Part shown: one piece after another, positions 1-8,969 of the stretch | Layout: each line of letters starts with the position of its first letter | Position numbering within the stretch: the first letter of the stretch is position 1 | Assembly: GCA_902619105.1 (NCBI GenBank) | Contig: CACNCV010000001.1 | Span: forward strand, 1-64,000 | DNA: 64,000 nucleotides | DNA from: an uncultured Pelagibacteraceae bacterium | Lineage (GTDB): Bacteria; Pseudomonadota; Alphaproteobacteria; Pelagibacterales; AG-422-B15 | Direction of reading: 5' to 3' | Translations under genes and position numbers: made by a program | The notes under the pieces: generated by a model | The model's input: the letters and a program-made list of their open reading frames with translations, nothing else | Told to the model about the DNA's origin: nothing | Database searches by the model: none

Positions 1-585
1 GATATTTCAAAAAAAATATCAAATTATGAAAACAGGAAAATTAACCTTAAGAATAAAATTAAGGAACTTGAGAATGATAATTCTGATCAAGCAATGAAAG
101 AGTTAAAAAAACTTTATAAATTGGATACCTATGGTGAACTAGATTTTGAAGCGTTGTTAATTTTTACACAAAGTTTTGATGAGTTATCAAACCTTAGCTC
201 TATACTTCCATATTACGATGTTGATCCAAAAAAAATACAATATGTAGGAAATTCGCTATGGGCTCAAAATTTGTCGTTGAAAGAACCTGGTTTAGATAAT
301 AGTTATTTCACATCACTTAATATAAATAACAAAAAAAAATTTGAAGAGGAATATTTCAATTTTTTTAAATCTCAACCTCATTCAATATCAACTTTAGTTT
401 ACGATATCGTTGGACTAATAAGTAAACTTCATTCAGAAAAAAAGATATTTAAAGTTGACCGACTATACACAAATAGTGGATTTATTGGCATCAACGGATG
501 GTTTAAAATGAGTGCAAATGGGAAGGTATTACGCAATCCGAATATATATAAAATTAAAAATCAAAAGTTTATTCTATTAAATTAA
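1..585 (+). CDS. LpoA-like penicillin-binding protein activator, 3' part (5' end outside window)
   Basis: The reading frame is open from base 1, so the ATG at 94 is internal and the gene begins left of the window. What is visible is a lysine/glutamate-rich helical stretch followed by a domain with the look of a type 1 periplasmic-binding fold. The C-terminus, a Gly-Phe-x-Gly-x-x-Gly-Trp-Phe-like segment and then a closing beta strand, resembles alphaproteobacterial LpoA/YraM-type proteins. In that family the protein is periplasmic and is thought to aid peptidoglycan synthases. Alphaproteobacterial relatives often lie near rph-rdgB, as here. The gene ends convergently with rdgB, sharing the four bases TTAA. 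The family call rests on the C-terminal pattern; a branched-chain amino-acid binding protein is the main alternative. Confidence 0.6.
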   Translation, partial: DISKKISNYENRKINLKNKIKELENDNSDQAMKELKKLYKLDTYGELDFEALLIFTQSFDELSNLSSILPYYDVDPKKIQYVGNSLWAQNLSLKEPGLDNSYFTSLNINNKKKFEEEYFNFFKSQPHSISTLVYDIVGLISKLHSEKKIFKVDRLYTNSGFIGINGWFKMSANGKVLRNPNIYKIKNQKFILLN

Positions 586-1196
586 AACTTATACTGCTTT
601 AAAAATCTTTTCATTTTCTTAAACGCAATTGATCTATGACTTATTCTCTCTTTATAATTAAAGTTCATCTCACCAAATGTCTTCTTGTACCCTTTTGGAA
701 TAAAGATTGGATCATATCCAAATCCGTTTATTCCTGATGCTGGGAATTGTATATGTCCATATTTTTTACCTTCAAATACCCTGAAATAATTATTAGGAAA
801 GTAAATTGACAAAGCGCAACAAAAAAATGCTCTTCTGGATGACTTATTAAATAATTTATTTTTGATCATCTTTTTTTCTATTTTTTCCATAGCATGATTA
901 AAGTTCTTTGATTTACCTGCCCAACGTGCAGAATAAATTCCTGGATCGTTGTTTAATGACAAAACACAAAGACCACTATCATCAGCTATAGCAGGAATAC
1001 CAGATTTTAATGAGGCATTTCTTGATTTAATTAGAGAATTTTCACTAAAAGTTTTACCATTTTCTATAGGTTCATTAATTTTAAATTTTTTTGCTGAATA
1101 AATTTTAAAACCTAGCGGCTTTAAAAGTGATCTTATTTCTTTTACCTTACCCTCGTTATGACTGGCAATAACTATTTCCTTAATAATTTTAACCAC
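582..1196 (-). CDS. rdgB: RdgB, XTP/dITP pyrophosphatase
   Basis: Ham1-family housecleaning enzyme that hydrolyses non-canonical purine triphosphates (dITP, XTP) to monophosphates, keeping them out of DNA. The N-terminus has the family signature SHNEGKVKEI. The DDSGL motif follows near residue 70, and the C-terminal half has GYDPIFIP and an SHRSIA-like segment, all typical of the family. Length (204 aa) is normal. The start used is a GTG eight bases inside the end of rph, so the two are translationally coupled; no ATG gives a better N-terminus. Its stop interlocks with the convergent LpoA-like gene. Confidence 0.95.
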   Translation of the reverse strand: MVKIIKEIVIASHNEGKVKEIRSLLKPLGFKIYSAKKFKINEPIENGKTFSENSLIKSRNASLKSGIPAIADDSGLCVLSLNNDPGIYSARWAGKSKNFNHAMEKIEKKMIKNKLFNKSSRRAFFCCALSIYFPNNYFRVFEGKKYGHIQFPASGINGFGYDPIFIPKGYKKTFGEMNFNYKERISHRSIAFKKMKRFLKQYKF

Positions 1197-1902
1197 TAAC
1201 TATTTTCTTTTGCATGTGAATAATTTCTTTAACTCCTGATTTTGCAAGTTGTAACATGGTATTAAAAGATTCCTCAGAACAAAGTTGTTTTTCTGAAGTC
1301 ATTTGTACCTCAACCAATTTACCAGTTTCCGTGATCACAAAGTTGGCGTCCACCCCTGCATTTTGATCCTCATCAAAATCTAAATCTAAAAGAGGCTCAC
1401 CATTTATAATACCACAACTAATTGCGGCAACACTTTCTCTTAGTGGATTTTTTTTTATAATTTTTTTATTTAACATCTTGTATATACAGAGTTGAAGTGC
1501 AACAAATGCTCCTGATATTGATGCTGTTCTAGTCCCTCCATCTGCTTGTATAACATCACAGTCAATTATGATTTGTAAGTCTTTTAACTCCTCTAAGTCA
1601 ATTACAGATCTAAGAGACCTTCCAATCAATCTTTGAATTTCTTGAGTTCTGCCTGACTGTTTACCTCTTGCAGCTTCCCTAGACATTCTCTCTGAAGTAG
1701 ATCGAGGTATCATTCCATATTCTGCAGTAACCCAACCTGAACCTGAATTTTTTAACCATCTTGGTATATTTTGATCTAGTGAAGCGCTACAGACGACATG
1801 GGTATTACCACACTTAATTAGACAGGAGCCTTCTGGATAAGGGGAGAAATTAGGGACTATTTCTATATCTCTCAGTTGATTGATATTCCTATTTTTTCTC
1901 AT
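1189..1902 (-). CDS. rph: RNase PH
   Basis: Phosphorolytic 3'-5' exoribonuclease that trims the 3' ends of tRNA precursors in the cytoplasm. The protein (237 aa, standard length) shows the whole PH-domain pattern: the GSGWVTAEYGMIPRST segment near residues 54-70, the RGKQSGRTQEIQRLIGRSLR segment that binds phosphate and RNA, and CDVIQADGGTRTASISGA in the second half. It is the first gene of a two-gene minus-strand unit with rdgB. It is divergent from grpE across a 73-base gap that must hold promoters for both sides. The common alphaproteobacterial neighbour hrcA is not here. Confidence 0.96.
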   Translation of the reverse strand: MRKNRNINQLRDIEIVPNFSPYPEGSCLIKCGNTHVVCSASLDQNIPRWLKNSGSGWVTAEYGMIPRSTSERMSREAARGKQSGRTQEIQRLIGRSLRSVIDLEELKDLQIIIDCDVIQADGGTRTASISGAFVALQLCIYKMLNKKIIKKNPLRESVAAISCGIINGEPLLDLDFDEDQNAGVDANFVITETGKLVEVQMTSEKQLCSEESFNTMLQLAKSGVKEIIHMQKKIVSG

Positions 1903-1925
1903 TTGAATTTAAATTATACAATGTA

Positions 1926-1954
1926 TTGACGAAAATAATATAGATCATTACATA
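1926..1954 (+). promoter_or_regulatory. Possible sigma-70-type promoter for grpE
   Basis: TTGACG (1926-1931) and TACATA (1949-1954) are separated by 17 bases and lie about 20 bases before the grpE ATG. The -35 hexamer matches five of six consensus bases and the -10 is weaker. No CIRCE inverted repeat is present. Mapping the 5' end of grpE mRNA would decide. Confidence 0.35.
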
Positions 1955-1975
1955 GACAAAAAATGTGTTTTTGCT

Positions 1976-2524
1976 ATGGCTAAAAATAAAAAGACCTTAA
2001 ATCAAAAATCTACAAAGGTGGATGTTTCTACTGAACAAAATGACGATAAAGAGACTATTAGCCCTGACGATAAAATTAAACAACTAGAAAGTAAGCTTTT
2101 AACTAGCCTCGCTGATAATGAAAATCTCAGAAAAAGATTTGATAGAGAAAAAGAGGATCTTAGTAACTATGTAATTTCTGAATTCGCTAAAGAAATACTT
2201 TCTGTACTTGATAATCTACAGAGGGCAATGGCAACAGCTAATCTTGAAGAAGTGAGAGAAAAATCGAGTGAAATATCACAATTATTAGAAGGTATAGAAC
2301 TTACTGAAAAACAAATTATTTCAACTTTTGAGAAATTTAAAATTGAGCAAGTTAAATCTATGGGTGAGCAATTTGACCCCAACATACACCAAGCAATGTT
2401 TGAAGTTCAGAAAGATGAGCAAGAACCGGGTACAATAGCAGAGGTAGTTCAAGAAGGTTATAAAATAGGTGAACGACTACTAAGACCAGCGCTGGTTGGG
2501 GTTATAAAGAAAAAAAACGACTAA
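1976..2524 (+). CDS. grpE: GrpE nucleotide-exchange factor
   Basis: Cofactor that releases ADP from DnaK. The first ~35 residues are polar and disordered-looking. A long charged helix follows (roughly residues 30-115, including ENLRKRFDREKEDL), then the compact beta domain with FDPNIHQAMF and a C-terminal segment ending RLLRPALVGV, all hallmarks of GrpE. At 182 aa it is of usual size. It heads the chaperone cluster grpE-dnaK-dnaJ with 112 bases before dnaK. An antisense open frame at 2167-2385 is only a shadow of this gene. Confidence 0.96.
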   Translation: MAKNKKTLNQKSTKVDVSTEQNDDKETISPDDKIKQLESKLLTSLADNENLRKRFDREKEDLSNYVISEFAKEILSVLDNLQRAMATANLEEVREKSSEISQLLEGIELTEKQIISTFEKFKIEQVKSMGEQFDPNIHQAMFEVQKDEQEPGTIAEVVQEGYKIGERLLRPALVGVIKKKND

Positions 2525-2585
2525 AATCAATAAGATAGCAAAAAAATGATTTTTTAAATCTTTATACACTTTTTTTTTGGAAGGG

Positions 2586-2613
2586 GTTGTATGAGTAAAA
2601 CAACTACCCATAT
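2586..2613 (+). promoter_or_regulatory. Weak candidate heat-shock (sigma-32-like) promoter before dnaK
   Basis: GTTGTAT (2586-2592), then 14 bases, then CCCATAT (2607-2613), about 24 bases before the dnaK ATG. The -10 part fits the sigma-32 CCCCATNT pattern, but the -35 part matches CTTGAAA poorly. The short words GTTGT and ACAAC could also pair into a hairpin here. Offered only as a candidate. Confidence 0.25.
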
Positions 2614-2636
2614 GTATTTCAAATATTTATTTAAAA

Positions 2637-4562
2637 ATGGCAAAAGTAATAGGAATAGATCTAGGTACAACAAATAGTTGCATCTCAATAATGGACGGCA
2701 AGGACCCTAAGGTTATTGAAAATGCTGAGGGTTCACGCACGACGCCATCTATTATTAGTTTCGGTGGTGATGACGAAAAATTAGTTGGTCAGCCTGCAAA
2801 AAGGCAAGGTGTGACAAACCCTGAGAATACGTTCTTTGCGATCAAGCGTTTAATTGGAAGATCTTTTGAGGATCCAATGGTCAAAAAAGATGCTGATATG
2901 GTACCATTTAAAATAATTAAATCTGAAAATGGTGATGCTTGGGTTGAATCTGGCTCTGAAAAATACTCACCATCACAAATTTCTGCGTTTGTATTACAAA
3001 AATTAAAGGAAGATGCAGAGCGATATTTAGGAGAAAAAGTTGAGAAGGCTGTTATTACAGTGCCTGCATATTTTAATGACGCCCAAAGACAGGCTACAAA
3101 AGATGCTGGTAAAATAGCTGGTCTTGAAGTTGAGAGAATTGTTAATGAGCCAACAGCTGCAGCACTTGCCTATGGTCTAGATAAAAAAGATGGTAAGACA
3201 ATTGCTGTTTATGATTTGGGCGGTGGAACTTTCGATATTTCAATTCTAGAAATTGGCGACGGTGTTTTTGAAGTTAAGTCAACAAATGGAGATACCTTTT
3301 TAGGTGGAGAAGATTTCGATACTCGCCTTTTAAATTACCTTGCTGAAGAATTTAAAAAAGAAAATAATATTGATCTTACTCAAGACAAGTTAGCGCTCCA
3401 AAGATTAAAAGAGTCAGCTGAAAAAGCTAAAATTGAATTATCTTCAACCTCTCAAACAGAAATTAATTTACCATTTATTACAGCTGACCAGTCAGGACCG
3501 AAACATTTAAATATCAAAGTAACAAGAGCAAAACTTGAAACACTTGTTGATGATTTAATTGAAAAAACGATTAAACCATGTGATGCGGCTCTCAAGGATG
3601 CAGGCTTAAGTGCAGGTGAAATTGATGAGGTAGTGTTAGTTGGTGGGATGACAAGAATGCCAAAAGTAATAGAAACTGTAAAAAACTTTTTTGGTAAAGA
3701 GCCTAATAAAGGAGTTAACCCGGATGAGGTTGTTGCGCAAGGAGCAGCGATACAAGCTGGTATTCTCCAAGGAGACGTTAAAGATGTATTATTACTTGAT
3801 GTTACACCTCTTTCTCTTGGTATTGAAACGCTCGGAGGAGTCTTCACAAAATTAATTGATAAAAATACAACAATTCCAACAAAGAAAAGTCAGGTATTTT
3901 CTACTGCTGATGACAATCAAACTGCTGTAACAATACGAGTGTGCCAGGGCGAGAGAGAAATGGCCGCTGATAATAAATTGCTTGGAAACTTTGACTTAAT
4001 AGGTATTCCACCTGCGCCCAGAGGTGTTCCTCAAATTGAAGTAACATTTGATATTGACGCTAATGGAATTGTAAATGTATCTGCAAAAGATAAAGGCACA
4101 GGCAAAGAACAACAAATTAAAATACAAGCATCGGGTGGATTGAGTGAAGAAGAGATCGACAAAATGGTCAAGGAAGCTGAAGCTAACGCGGAGGCAGATA
4201 AGAAGAAACGAGAAGGTGTTGATATTAAAAACCAAGCAGACACAATGATACACTCTGCTGAGAAAAATCTAAAAGAATTTGGTGATAAGGTTTCTGAGCA
4301 AGAAAAGAATACAATTGAAAATGATATCAAGACCTTAAAAGAAGCTGTTACTTCAGATGACACCGATAAGATTAAAATTGGACTTGAAGCATTAACTCAA
4401 TCATCTATGAAATTAGGTGAAGCAATGTATAAGGCTCAACAACAGGATGCTCCTAATCCAAATGAGCCATCTGACAAGACAGCTGCTGGATCTGACCAGA
4501 ATAATGAGAAAGTTGTTGATGCTGAATTCGAGGAAGTCAAAGAAGATAATAAGCAATCGTAA
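2637..4562 (+). CDS. dnaK: DnaK, Hsp70 chaperone
   Basis: ATP-dependent cytosolic chaperone, working with DnaJ and GrpE. The 641-aa protein is full length and canonical: phosphate-1 motif GIDLGTTNS near residue 6, the [15 protein letters not shown] segment, the phosphate-2 motif [12 protein letters not shown], the adenosine motif [11 protein letters not shown], the hydrophobic linker [13 protein letters not shown], then the beta-sandwich substrate domain and helical lid. It ends with the usual acidic tail [12 protein letters not shown]. The gene lies between grpE and dnaJ, and only 12 bases separate it from dnaJ. Several antisense and +1 open frames inside it are shadows. Confidence 0.99.
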   Translation: MAKVIGIDLGTTNSCISIMDGKDPKVIENAEGSRTTPSIISFGGDDEKLVGQPAKRQGVTNPENTFFAIKRLIGRSFEDPMVKKDADMVPFKIIKSENGDAWVESGSEKYSPSQISAFVLQKLKEDAERYLGEKVEKAVITVPAYFNDAQRQATKDAGKIAGLEVERIVNEPTAAALAYGLDKKDGKTIAVYDLGGGTFDISILEIGDGVFEVKSTNGDTFLGGEDFDTRLLNYLAEEFKKENNIDLTQDKLALQRLKESAEKAKIELSSTSQTEINLPFITADQSGPKHLNIKVTRAKLETLVDDLIEKTIKPCDAALKDAGLSAGEIDEVVLVGGMTRMPKVIETVKNFFGKEPNKGVNPDEVVAQGAAIQAGILQGDVKDVLLLDVTPLSLGIETLGGVFTKLIDKNTTIPTKKSQVFSTADDNQTAVTIRVCQGEREMAADNKLLGNFDLIGIPPAPRGVPQIEVTFDIDANGIVNVSAKDKGTGKEQQIKIQASGGLSEEEIDKMVKEAEANAEADKKKREGVDIKNQADTMIHSAEKNLKEFGDKVSEQEKNTIENDIKTLKEAVTSDDTDKIKIGLEALTQSSMKLGEAMYKAQQQDAPNPNEPSDKTAAGSDQNNEKVVDAEFEEVKEDNKQS

Positions 4563-4574
4563 GCAGGTAAGCTT

Positions 4575-5711
4575 ATGTCAAAAAGAGACTATTACGAAGT
4601 TCTTGGCGTTTCCAAGTCAGCTGATGACTCCGAAATAAAAAAAGCCTATAGAAAATTAGCAATGAAATATCATCCTGATCGTAACCAGGGTGATGCAGAT
4701 GCAGAGGTTAAATTCAAAGAAGCTAGTGAGGCATACGCTATACTTCATGACAAAGAAAAACGTTCAGCTTACGACCAGTTTGGTCATGCAGCAGTCGATG
4801 GTAATACAGGCCAGGGTGGTTTTGGTTTTGATTTTAATTCATCAGCTTTTCAAGATATTTTTGAAGACTTTTTTGGAGACTCATCCTTTTTTGGTGGTGG
4901 AGTAAATCGTAGAAGAAAAACAAATAATCGTGGCTCAGACTTAAGATATGATATTACTGTTAGTCTTGAAGAAGCGTTTAATGGTAAAAAATTTAAAGTA
5001 AAAATTCCAACTCAAGTTCAATGTGACTCTTGTTCAGGTTCTGGTGCATCTCAAGGAAGTCAGCCAGTAACTTGTCAGTCATGCGGAGGTAGGGGGCAGA
5101 TTCGCTCACAACAAGGTTTTTTTTCAATTCAACAAACTTGTCCAACCTGTCAGGGAAGTGGTTCAACTATTTCAGATCCATGCAGACCATGTAGCGGATC
5201 TGGGAGAACACAGAAAACAAAGAGTTTGATGGTGAAAATACCAAAAGGTGTTGATGACGGTTCTAGAATAAGACTATCTGGAGAAGGCGAAGCTGGTCTT
5301 AACGGCGGGCAGAAAGGGGACTTGTATATATTTGTAAATGTAAATGAGCATGAAATATTTGCTCGTGAAAATGAAAATTTATTTGCTGAGGTACCAATAT
5401 CTATGGTCGATGCTGCTGTTGGCGGCGCCATTGACATACCGACAATAGATGGCGGTAAAGCAAGGCTAAAAATACCTCAAGGTACTCAATCTGGTGATCA
5501 ATTCAGATTAAAATCAAAAGGCATGCCTAATGTTCGCAACGGTTATTTAGGTGATTTGTATATTCAGGCAAAAGTTGAAACACCAGTAAATTTAAGTAAG
5601 AAGCAAATTGAAATATTGAAATCCTTTCAAGAAACCAGTAATCAAAATGAGAGTCCTTTAGCATCGGCATTTTTTAAAAAAGCTAAGGATTTTTGGAAAA
5701 CAAAAGCTTAA
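4575..5711 (+). CDS. dnaJ: DnaJ, Hsp40 co-chaperone
   Basis: Class A J-protein that delivers substrates to DnaK and stimulates its ATPase. The J domain spans residues 1-70 with the HPD triad at residues 33-35. A Gly/Phe-rich linker (about 75-110) includes the acidic IFEDFFGD segment. The zinc domain has four CxxCxGxG-type repeats between residues 150 and about 210 ([32 protein letters not shown]), followed by the two beta-barrel C-terminal domains. Length 378 aa is standard. Confidence 0.98.
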   Translation: MSKRDYYEVLGVSKSADDSEIKKAYRKLAMKYHPDRNQGDADAEVKFKEASEAYAILHDKEKRSAYDQFGHAAVDGNTGQGGFGFDFNSSAFQDIFEDFFGDSSFFGGGVNRRRKTNNRGSDLRYDITVSLEEAFNGKKFKVKIPTQVQCDSCSGSGASQGSQPVTCQSCGGRGQIRSQQGFFSIQQTCPTCQGSGSTISDPCRPCSGSGRTQKTKSLMVKIPKGVDDGSRIRLSGEGEAGLNGGQKGDLYIFVNVNEHEIFARENENLFAEVPISMVDAAVGGAIDIPTIDGGKARLKIPQGTQSGDQFRLKSKGMPNVRNGYLGDLYIQAKVETPVNLSKKQIEILKSFQETSNQNESPLASAFFKKAKDFWKTKA

Positions 5712-5750
5712 AAAACTTACTTTTTCAATTATTTCGATTATCCTAAATTA

Positions 5751-6560
5751 ATGAAAAAAATAAAAATTGTCATAACTGGCGTAACCGGACGCATGGGAAT
5801 GCAAATTGCTAAAAGAGTTTTGAAAGATAAATCACTTGTTTTGTATGGTGCAACCGAGAGAAGCGGGCATAAAGCTATTGGCAAAGATTTAGGTCAACTA
5901 CTCAAAACAAAAAAATTAAAAATTAAAGTCACAGATAATATAATTCCATTATTTGCTAAAACTGACGCTGTTATTGACTTCACAACTCCTGAAGCAACTA
6001 TCATGCATACAAAATACGCAGCTCAAGCAAGAATAGTGCATATAATTGGAACTACAGGTTTTAATAGCTCTCAATTAAAAAAAATTAAACTCGCTGCGCA
6101 GCATGCAACAATCATAAAATCAGGTAATATGAGTTTAGGTATAAACCTAATAAATAAATTAATTAAAATAAGTTCCTCAAGTTTAAAAAATGATTTTGAC
6201 ACAATAATAAACGAAACGCATCATCGACATAAAGTTGATGCACCTTCAGGCACTGCAGTAATGATGGGGCAAGCTGTAGCAGAAGGTAAAAATAAAAAAT
6301 TTGAAAAAATTAAAAAAATCTCTCGTCTAAACATAAAGGCTAAAAGTACTAAAGATAAGATTGTAATCTCATCCTTCCGCAAAGGTGAAGTAATTGGTGA
6401 TCACGAAATTATTTTTTCAAGTAGGGATGAGGATATTACTATTAAGCATACAGCGAAAGATAGGGGTATTTTTGCTAACGGAGCAATACAAGCTGTGAAA
6501 TGGGGCATGAACAAAAAACCTGGCCTATTTGACATGTCGGATGTGCTAAATATAAGTTAG
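5751..6560 (+). CDS. dapB: DapB, 4-hydroxy-tetrahydrodipicolinate reductase
   Basis: NAD(P)H-dependent reductase of the lysine/diaminopimelate pathway. The N-terminal Rossmann motif VTGVTGRMG is followed by IDFTTPEA and the conserved IGTTGF loop. The catalytic segment ETHHRHKVDAPSGTA begins at residue 155, containing the His pair and Lys used for proton transfer and substrate binding. The end, with FANGAIQAVKW and GLFDMSDVL, is typical. It follows dnaJ by 39 bases, a common alphaproteobacterial arrangement, and precedes nth by 17 bases. Confidence 0.97.
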   Translation: MKKIKIVITGVTGRMGMQIAKRVLKDKSLVLYGATERSGHKAIGKDLGQLLKTKKLKIKVTDNIIPLFAKTDAVIDFTTPEATIMHTKYAAQARIVHIIGTTGFNSSQLKKIKLAAQHATIIKSGNMSLGINLINKLIKISSSSLKNDFDTIINETHHRHKVDAPSGTAVMMGQAVAEGKNKKFEKIKKISRLNIKAKSTKDKIVISSFRKGEVIGDHEIIFSSRDEDITIKHTAKDRGIFANGAIQAVKWGMNKKPGLFDMSDVLNIS

Positions 6561-6577
6561 GTTGAAAAAGAACCATA

Positions 6578-7231
6578 ATGTTAAAGGCTGATAAGGCAAA
6601 AAAAATTATTAGTATTTTAAATAAAATTTATCCCGAAACCCCAATTCCACTAAATCATAAAAATAATTTTGAATTATTAATTTCTGTTCTTCTAAGTGCG
6701 CAGTGTACAGATAAAAGGGTCAATGAAGTAACTCCATTGCTTTTTAAGAAAGCAAATAATCCTGCGAAAATGGAGAAGCTGCCAGTCAAAACCATTTATA
6801 ATATTGTGAGACCCTGTGGTCTTGCTCCACAAAAATCGAAAGCTATCTCAAAGCTATCAAAAATATTAATGAAAAATTATAGTGGTAAGGTTCCAGAAAC
6901 TTTTGAAGATCTAGAGGCGCTTCCTGGAGTAGGGCATAAAACAGCTAGTGTTGTAATGTCACAAGGTTTTGGTCACCCAGCATTTCCTGTTGATACTCAT
7001 ATTCATCGACTTGCCCAAAGATGGGGGTTAACAAATGGTAAGAGTGTAAAACAAACTGAACATGATTTAAAAAAAATATTTCCCGAAAAACTATGGAACA
7101 AGTTACATTTACAAATAATATTTTATGGAAGGGAATATTGTGAAGCTCGAAGTTGTTTTGGAATAGAGTGTAAAATATGTAAAACTTGTTATCCAACTAG
7201 AAAAAAGCCAATTAAAACAAAAAAAGCATAA
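6578..7231 (+). CDS. nth: Endonuclease III (Nth), DNA glycosylase/AP lyase
   Basis: Base-excision-repair enzyme that removes oxidised pyrimidines. The helix-hairpin-helix LPGVGHKTAS holds the catalytic lysine K121, and VDTHIHRLAQRWG supplies the catalytic aspartate D139, matching E. coli K120 and D138. Length is 217 aa. The C-terminal iron-sulfur loop is unusual: cysteines lie at 188, 193, 198, 201 and 204, whereas the standard spacing Cys-x6-Cys-x2-Cys-x5-Cys would need 188, 195, 198 and 204. Residue 195 is glycine. A cluster could still form with C201 or C193 as substitute ligand, but that is inference. Confidence 0.95.
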   Translation: MLKADKAKKIISILNKIYPETPIPLNHKNNFELLISVLLSAQCTDKRVNEVTPLLFKKANNPAKMEKLPVKTIYNIVRPCGLAPQKSKAISKLSKILMKNYSGKVPETFEDLEALPGVGHKTASVVMSQGFGHPAFPVDTHIHRLAQRWGLTNGKSVKQTEHDLKKIFPEKLWNKLHLQIIFYGREYCEARSCFGIECKICKTCYPTRKKPIKTKKA

Positions 7232-7290
7232 ATGGTTATAAAAATAAAACACCTTTAACTGTCTATTGTTTGCTGATAACTTTATTCATT

Positions 7291-8022
7291 ATGATTAATA
7301 AAGAAGTAGCACTCATTATTGGTGCGGGTGACAGCCTTGGTTCTGCGGTAGCGAGAGTATTTGCACAAAATAACTTCATTACAGTAGTTGCTAGAAGGAA
7401 CGGGGATCAATTATCACCACTTAAAGAAGAGATAGAAAAAAATGGTGGAAAGTGTTTCGCATATAGTTTAGACGCAAGAAAAGAAGAAGATGTAATTAAC
7501 TTTATTAATAAGATTGAAACAGAGATTGGTGAAATTAATGTGGCCGTATACAACATTGGAGCCAACATTCGTTTCAACATTTTAGAAACAACCTCAAAAA
7601 AATATTATAAAGTATGGGAAATGGCGACTTTTGGAGCATTTCTAATGGGAAGAGAAGTAACAAGAAAAATGATACCAAGAAAAAAAGGGACAATCATATT
7701 TACCGGCGCGACAGCAAGTATAAGAGGTAAAGAAGGATTTGCTGCATTCTCCGGTGCTAAACAAGCGAAAAGAGCTTTGGCGCAAAGTATGGCGAAAGAA
7801 TTAGCACCAAAAGGTATTCATGTCGCTCATGTTATTGTAGATGGAGCAATTGATACGCCGTGGGTGAATAAGCTTTTTCCTGAGTATGTCAAAGAAAAGA
7901 AAAAAATTGATGGTTTGATGAAGCCAGATGATATTGCGCAAAACTACTTGATGATACATAATCAACCAAAAAATGCGTGGACGTTTGAGTTAGATTTACG
8001 TCCTTGGGTGGAAACATGGTGA
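7291..8022 (+). CDS. SDR-family oxidoreductase with Phe in place of the catalytic Tyr
   Basis: Short-chain dehydrogenase/reductase fold, 243 aa. The cofactor motif GAGDSLGSAVA lies near residue 10, a YNIGANI segment replaces the classical NNAG, and an FTGATAS strand precedes the active site. At the classical YxxxK position the sequence is F153-S-G-A-K157, so the catalytic tyrosine is absent. From memory, alphaproteobacterial relatives of this subgroup also have Phe, suggesting a family trait rather than a mutation. An upstream TTG at 7270 would add seven residues; the ATG at 7291 gives the normal N-terminus. The stop overlaps the next gene, which suggests an operon. Substrate unknown. Confidence 0.85.
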   Translation: MINKEVALIIGAGDSLGSAVARVFAQNNFITVVARRNGDQLSPLKEEIEKNGGKCFAYSLDARKEEDVINFINKIETEIGEINVAVYNIGANIRFNILETTSKKYYKVWEMATFGAFLMGREVTRKMIPRKKGTIIFTGATASIRGKEGFAAFSGAKQAKRALAQSMAKELAPKGIHVAHVIVDGAIDTPWVNKLFPEYVKEKKKIDGLMKPDDIAQNYLMIHNQPKNAWTFELDLRPWVETW

Positions 8023-8969
8023 ATCAAGAATTTGACATTGTTGGTATAGGAAATGCAATTGTAGATGTAATCACCGATGTCAATGATGAATTTATAAATC
8101 AACAAGAGCTAAGAAAAGGACTTATGTCACTTGTAGATTTAGATACTATCAAATCCCTATCAAACAAAATTGAGATAAAAGCTAATGTCTCTGGGGGATC
8201 AGTCGCAAACTCAATCGTTGCATTAGCTCAAAATAATATCAAATCTGCTTTCATCGGCAAAGTAGGTAAAGACGAAGTTGGAAATTCGTTCATTCGAGGT
8301 CTTGAAAAAGAAAAAGTTGTTTTTGCAAATGAAGCCCGATCAGATGAAAGTGAAACTGGAAGATGTCTAGTAATGGTAACGCCAGATGCACAACGAACAA
8401 TGAGTACATATTTAGGAATTTCTCAAAAACTAAAATCAAATGATATCAATGAGGATGTTATAGCACAGTCAAAAATTACTTATCTTGAAGGATACCTTTG
8501 GGACCTTGATGATGCGCAAGAAGCAATTAAAAAAGCAATAAAAATTTCTAAAGAGGCAAACAGGTTGGTTGCATTTAGTGTGTCTGATGTTTTTTGTATT
8601 GAACGTTTTAGAGAAAGTTTTTTAAATCTAGTTAATAATGAAGCTGATATAATTTTTGCAAATGAAGAGGAAATTAAATCGCTTTATCAAAAGGATAGTC
8701 TTGATGATTGTCTCGAAATTATAAGTCAGCATGATAAAATATTTGCTATCACACTTGGTGAAAAAGGTGCGATGATTGCTAATAAAGATCAGCTTATACA
8801 AATAAAAGCTCAACAAATTGTAAATTTGGTCGATACTACTGGAGCAGGAGATCTATTTGCTGCAGGCTTCTTACTTGGATACATAAATGGTGAAAATTTA
8901 GAACAGTGTGGGAATGAAGGTGTAGCATTCGCCTCTAAAATAATTCAAATCTACGGAGCAAGGTTATGA
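8016..8969 (+). CDS. PfkB/ribokinase-family carbohydrate or nucleoside kinase (adenosine kinase-like)
   Basis: A 317-aa kinase of the PfkB superfamily. Near the N-terminus is the GIGNAIVDVI motif, then SGGSVANS (sugar binding) and a GKVGKDEVG segment. The C-terminal signature DTTGAGDLFAAGFL contains the catalytic Asp. The overall pattern resembles alphaproteobacterial adenosine-kinase-like members, but the substrate cannot be settled by eye. An ATG at 8016, preceded by a GGTGGA ribosome-binding site, is preferred over a TTG at 8004. It overlaps both neighbours, so the three genes 7291-9817 look like one transcription unit. Confidence 0.88.
   Translation: MVNQEFDIVGIGNAIVDVITDVNDEFINQQELRKGLMSLVDLDTIKSLSNKIEIKANVSGGSVANSIVALAQNNIKSAFIGKVGKDEVGNSFIRGLEKEKVVFANEARSDESETGRCLVMVTPDAQRTMSTYLGISQKLKSNDINEDVIAQSKITYLEGYLWDLDDAQEAIKKAIKISKEANRLVAFSVSDVFCIERFRESFLNLVNNEADIIFANEEEIKSLYQKDSLDDCLEIISQHDKIFAITLGEKGAMIANKDQLIQIKAQQIVNLVDTTGAGDLFAAGFLLGYINGENLEQCGNEGVAFASKIIQIYGARL

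Noticed and set aside
2525-2636. CIRCE element in front of dnaK
   Set aside because: No TTAGCACTC / GAGTGCTAA inverted repeat is present; only short pairing GTTGT/ACAAC exists.
3452-4363. Antisense open frames within dnaK
   Set aside because: They mirror the codon pattern of dnaK, have no family features and no start signals; shadows of the real gene.
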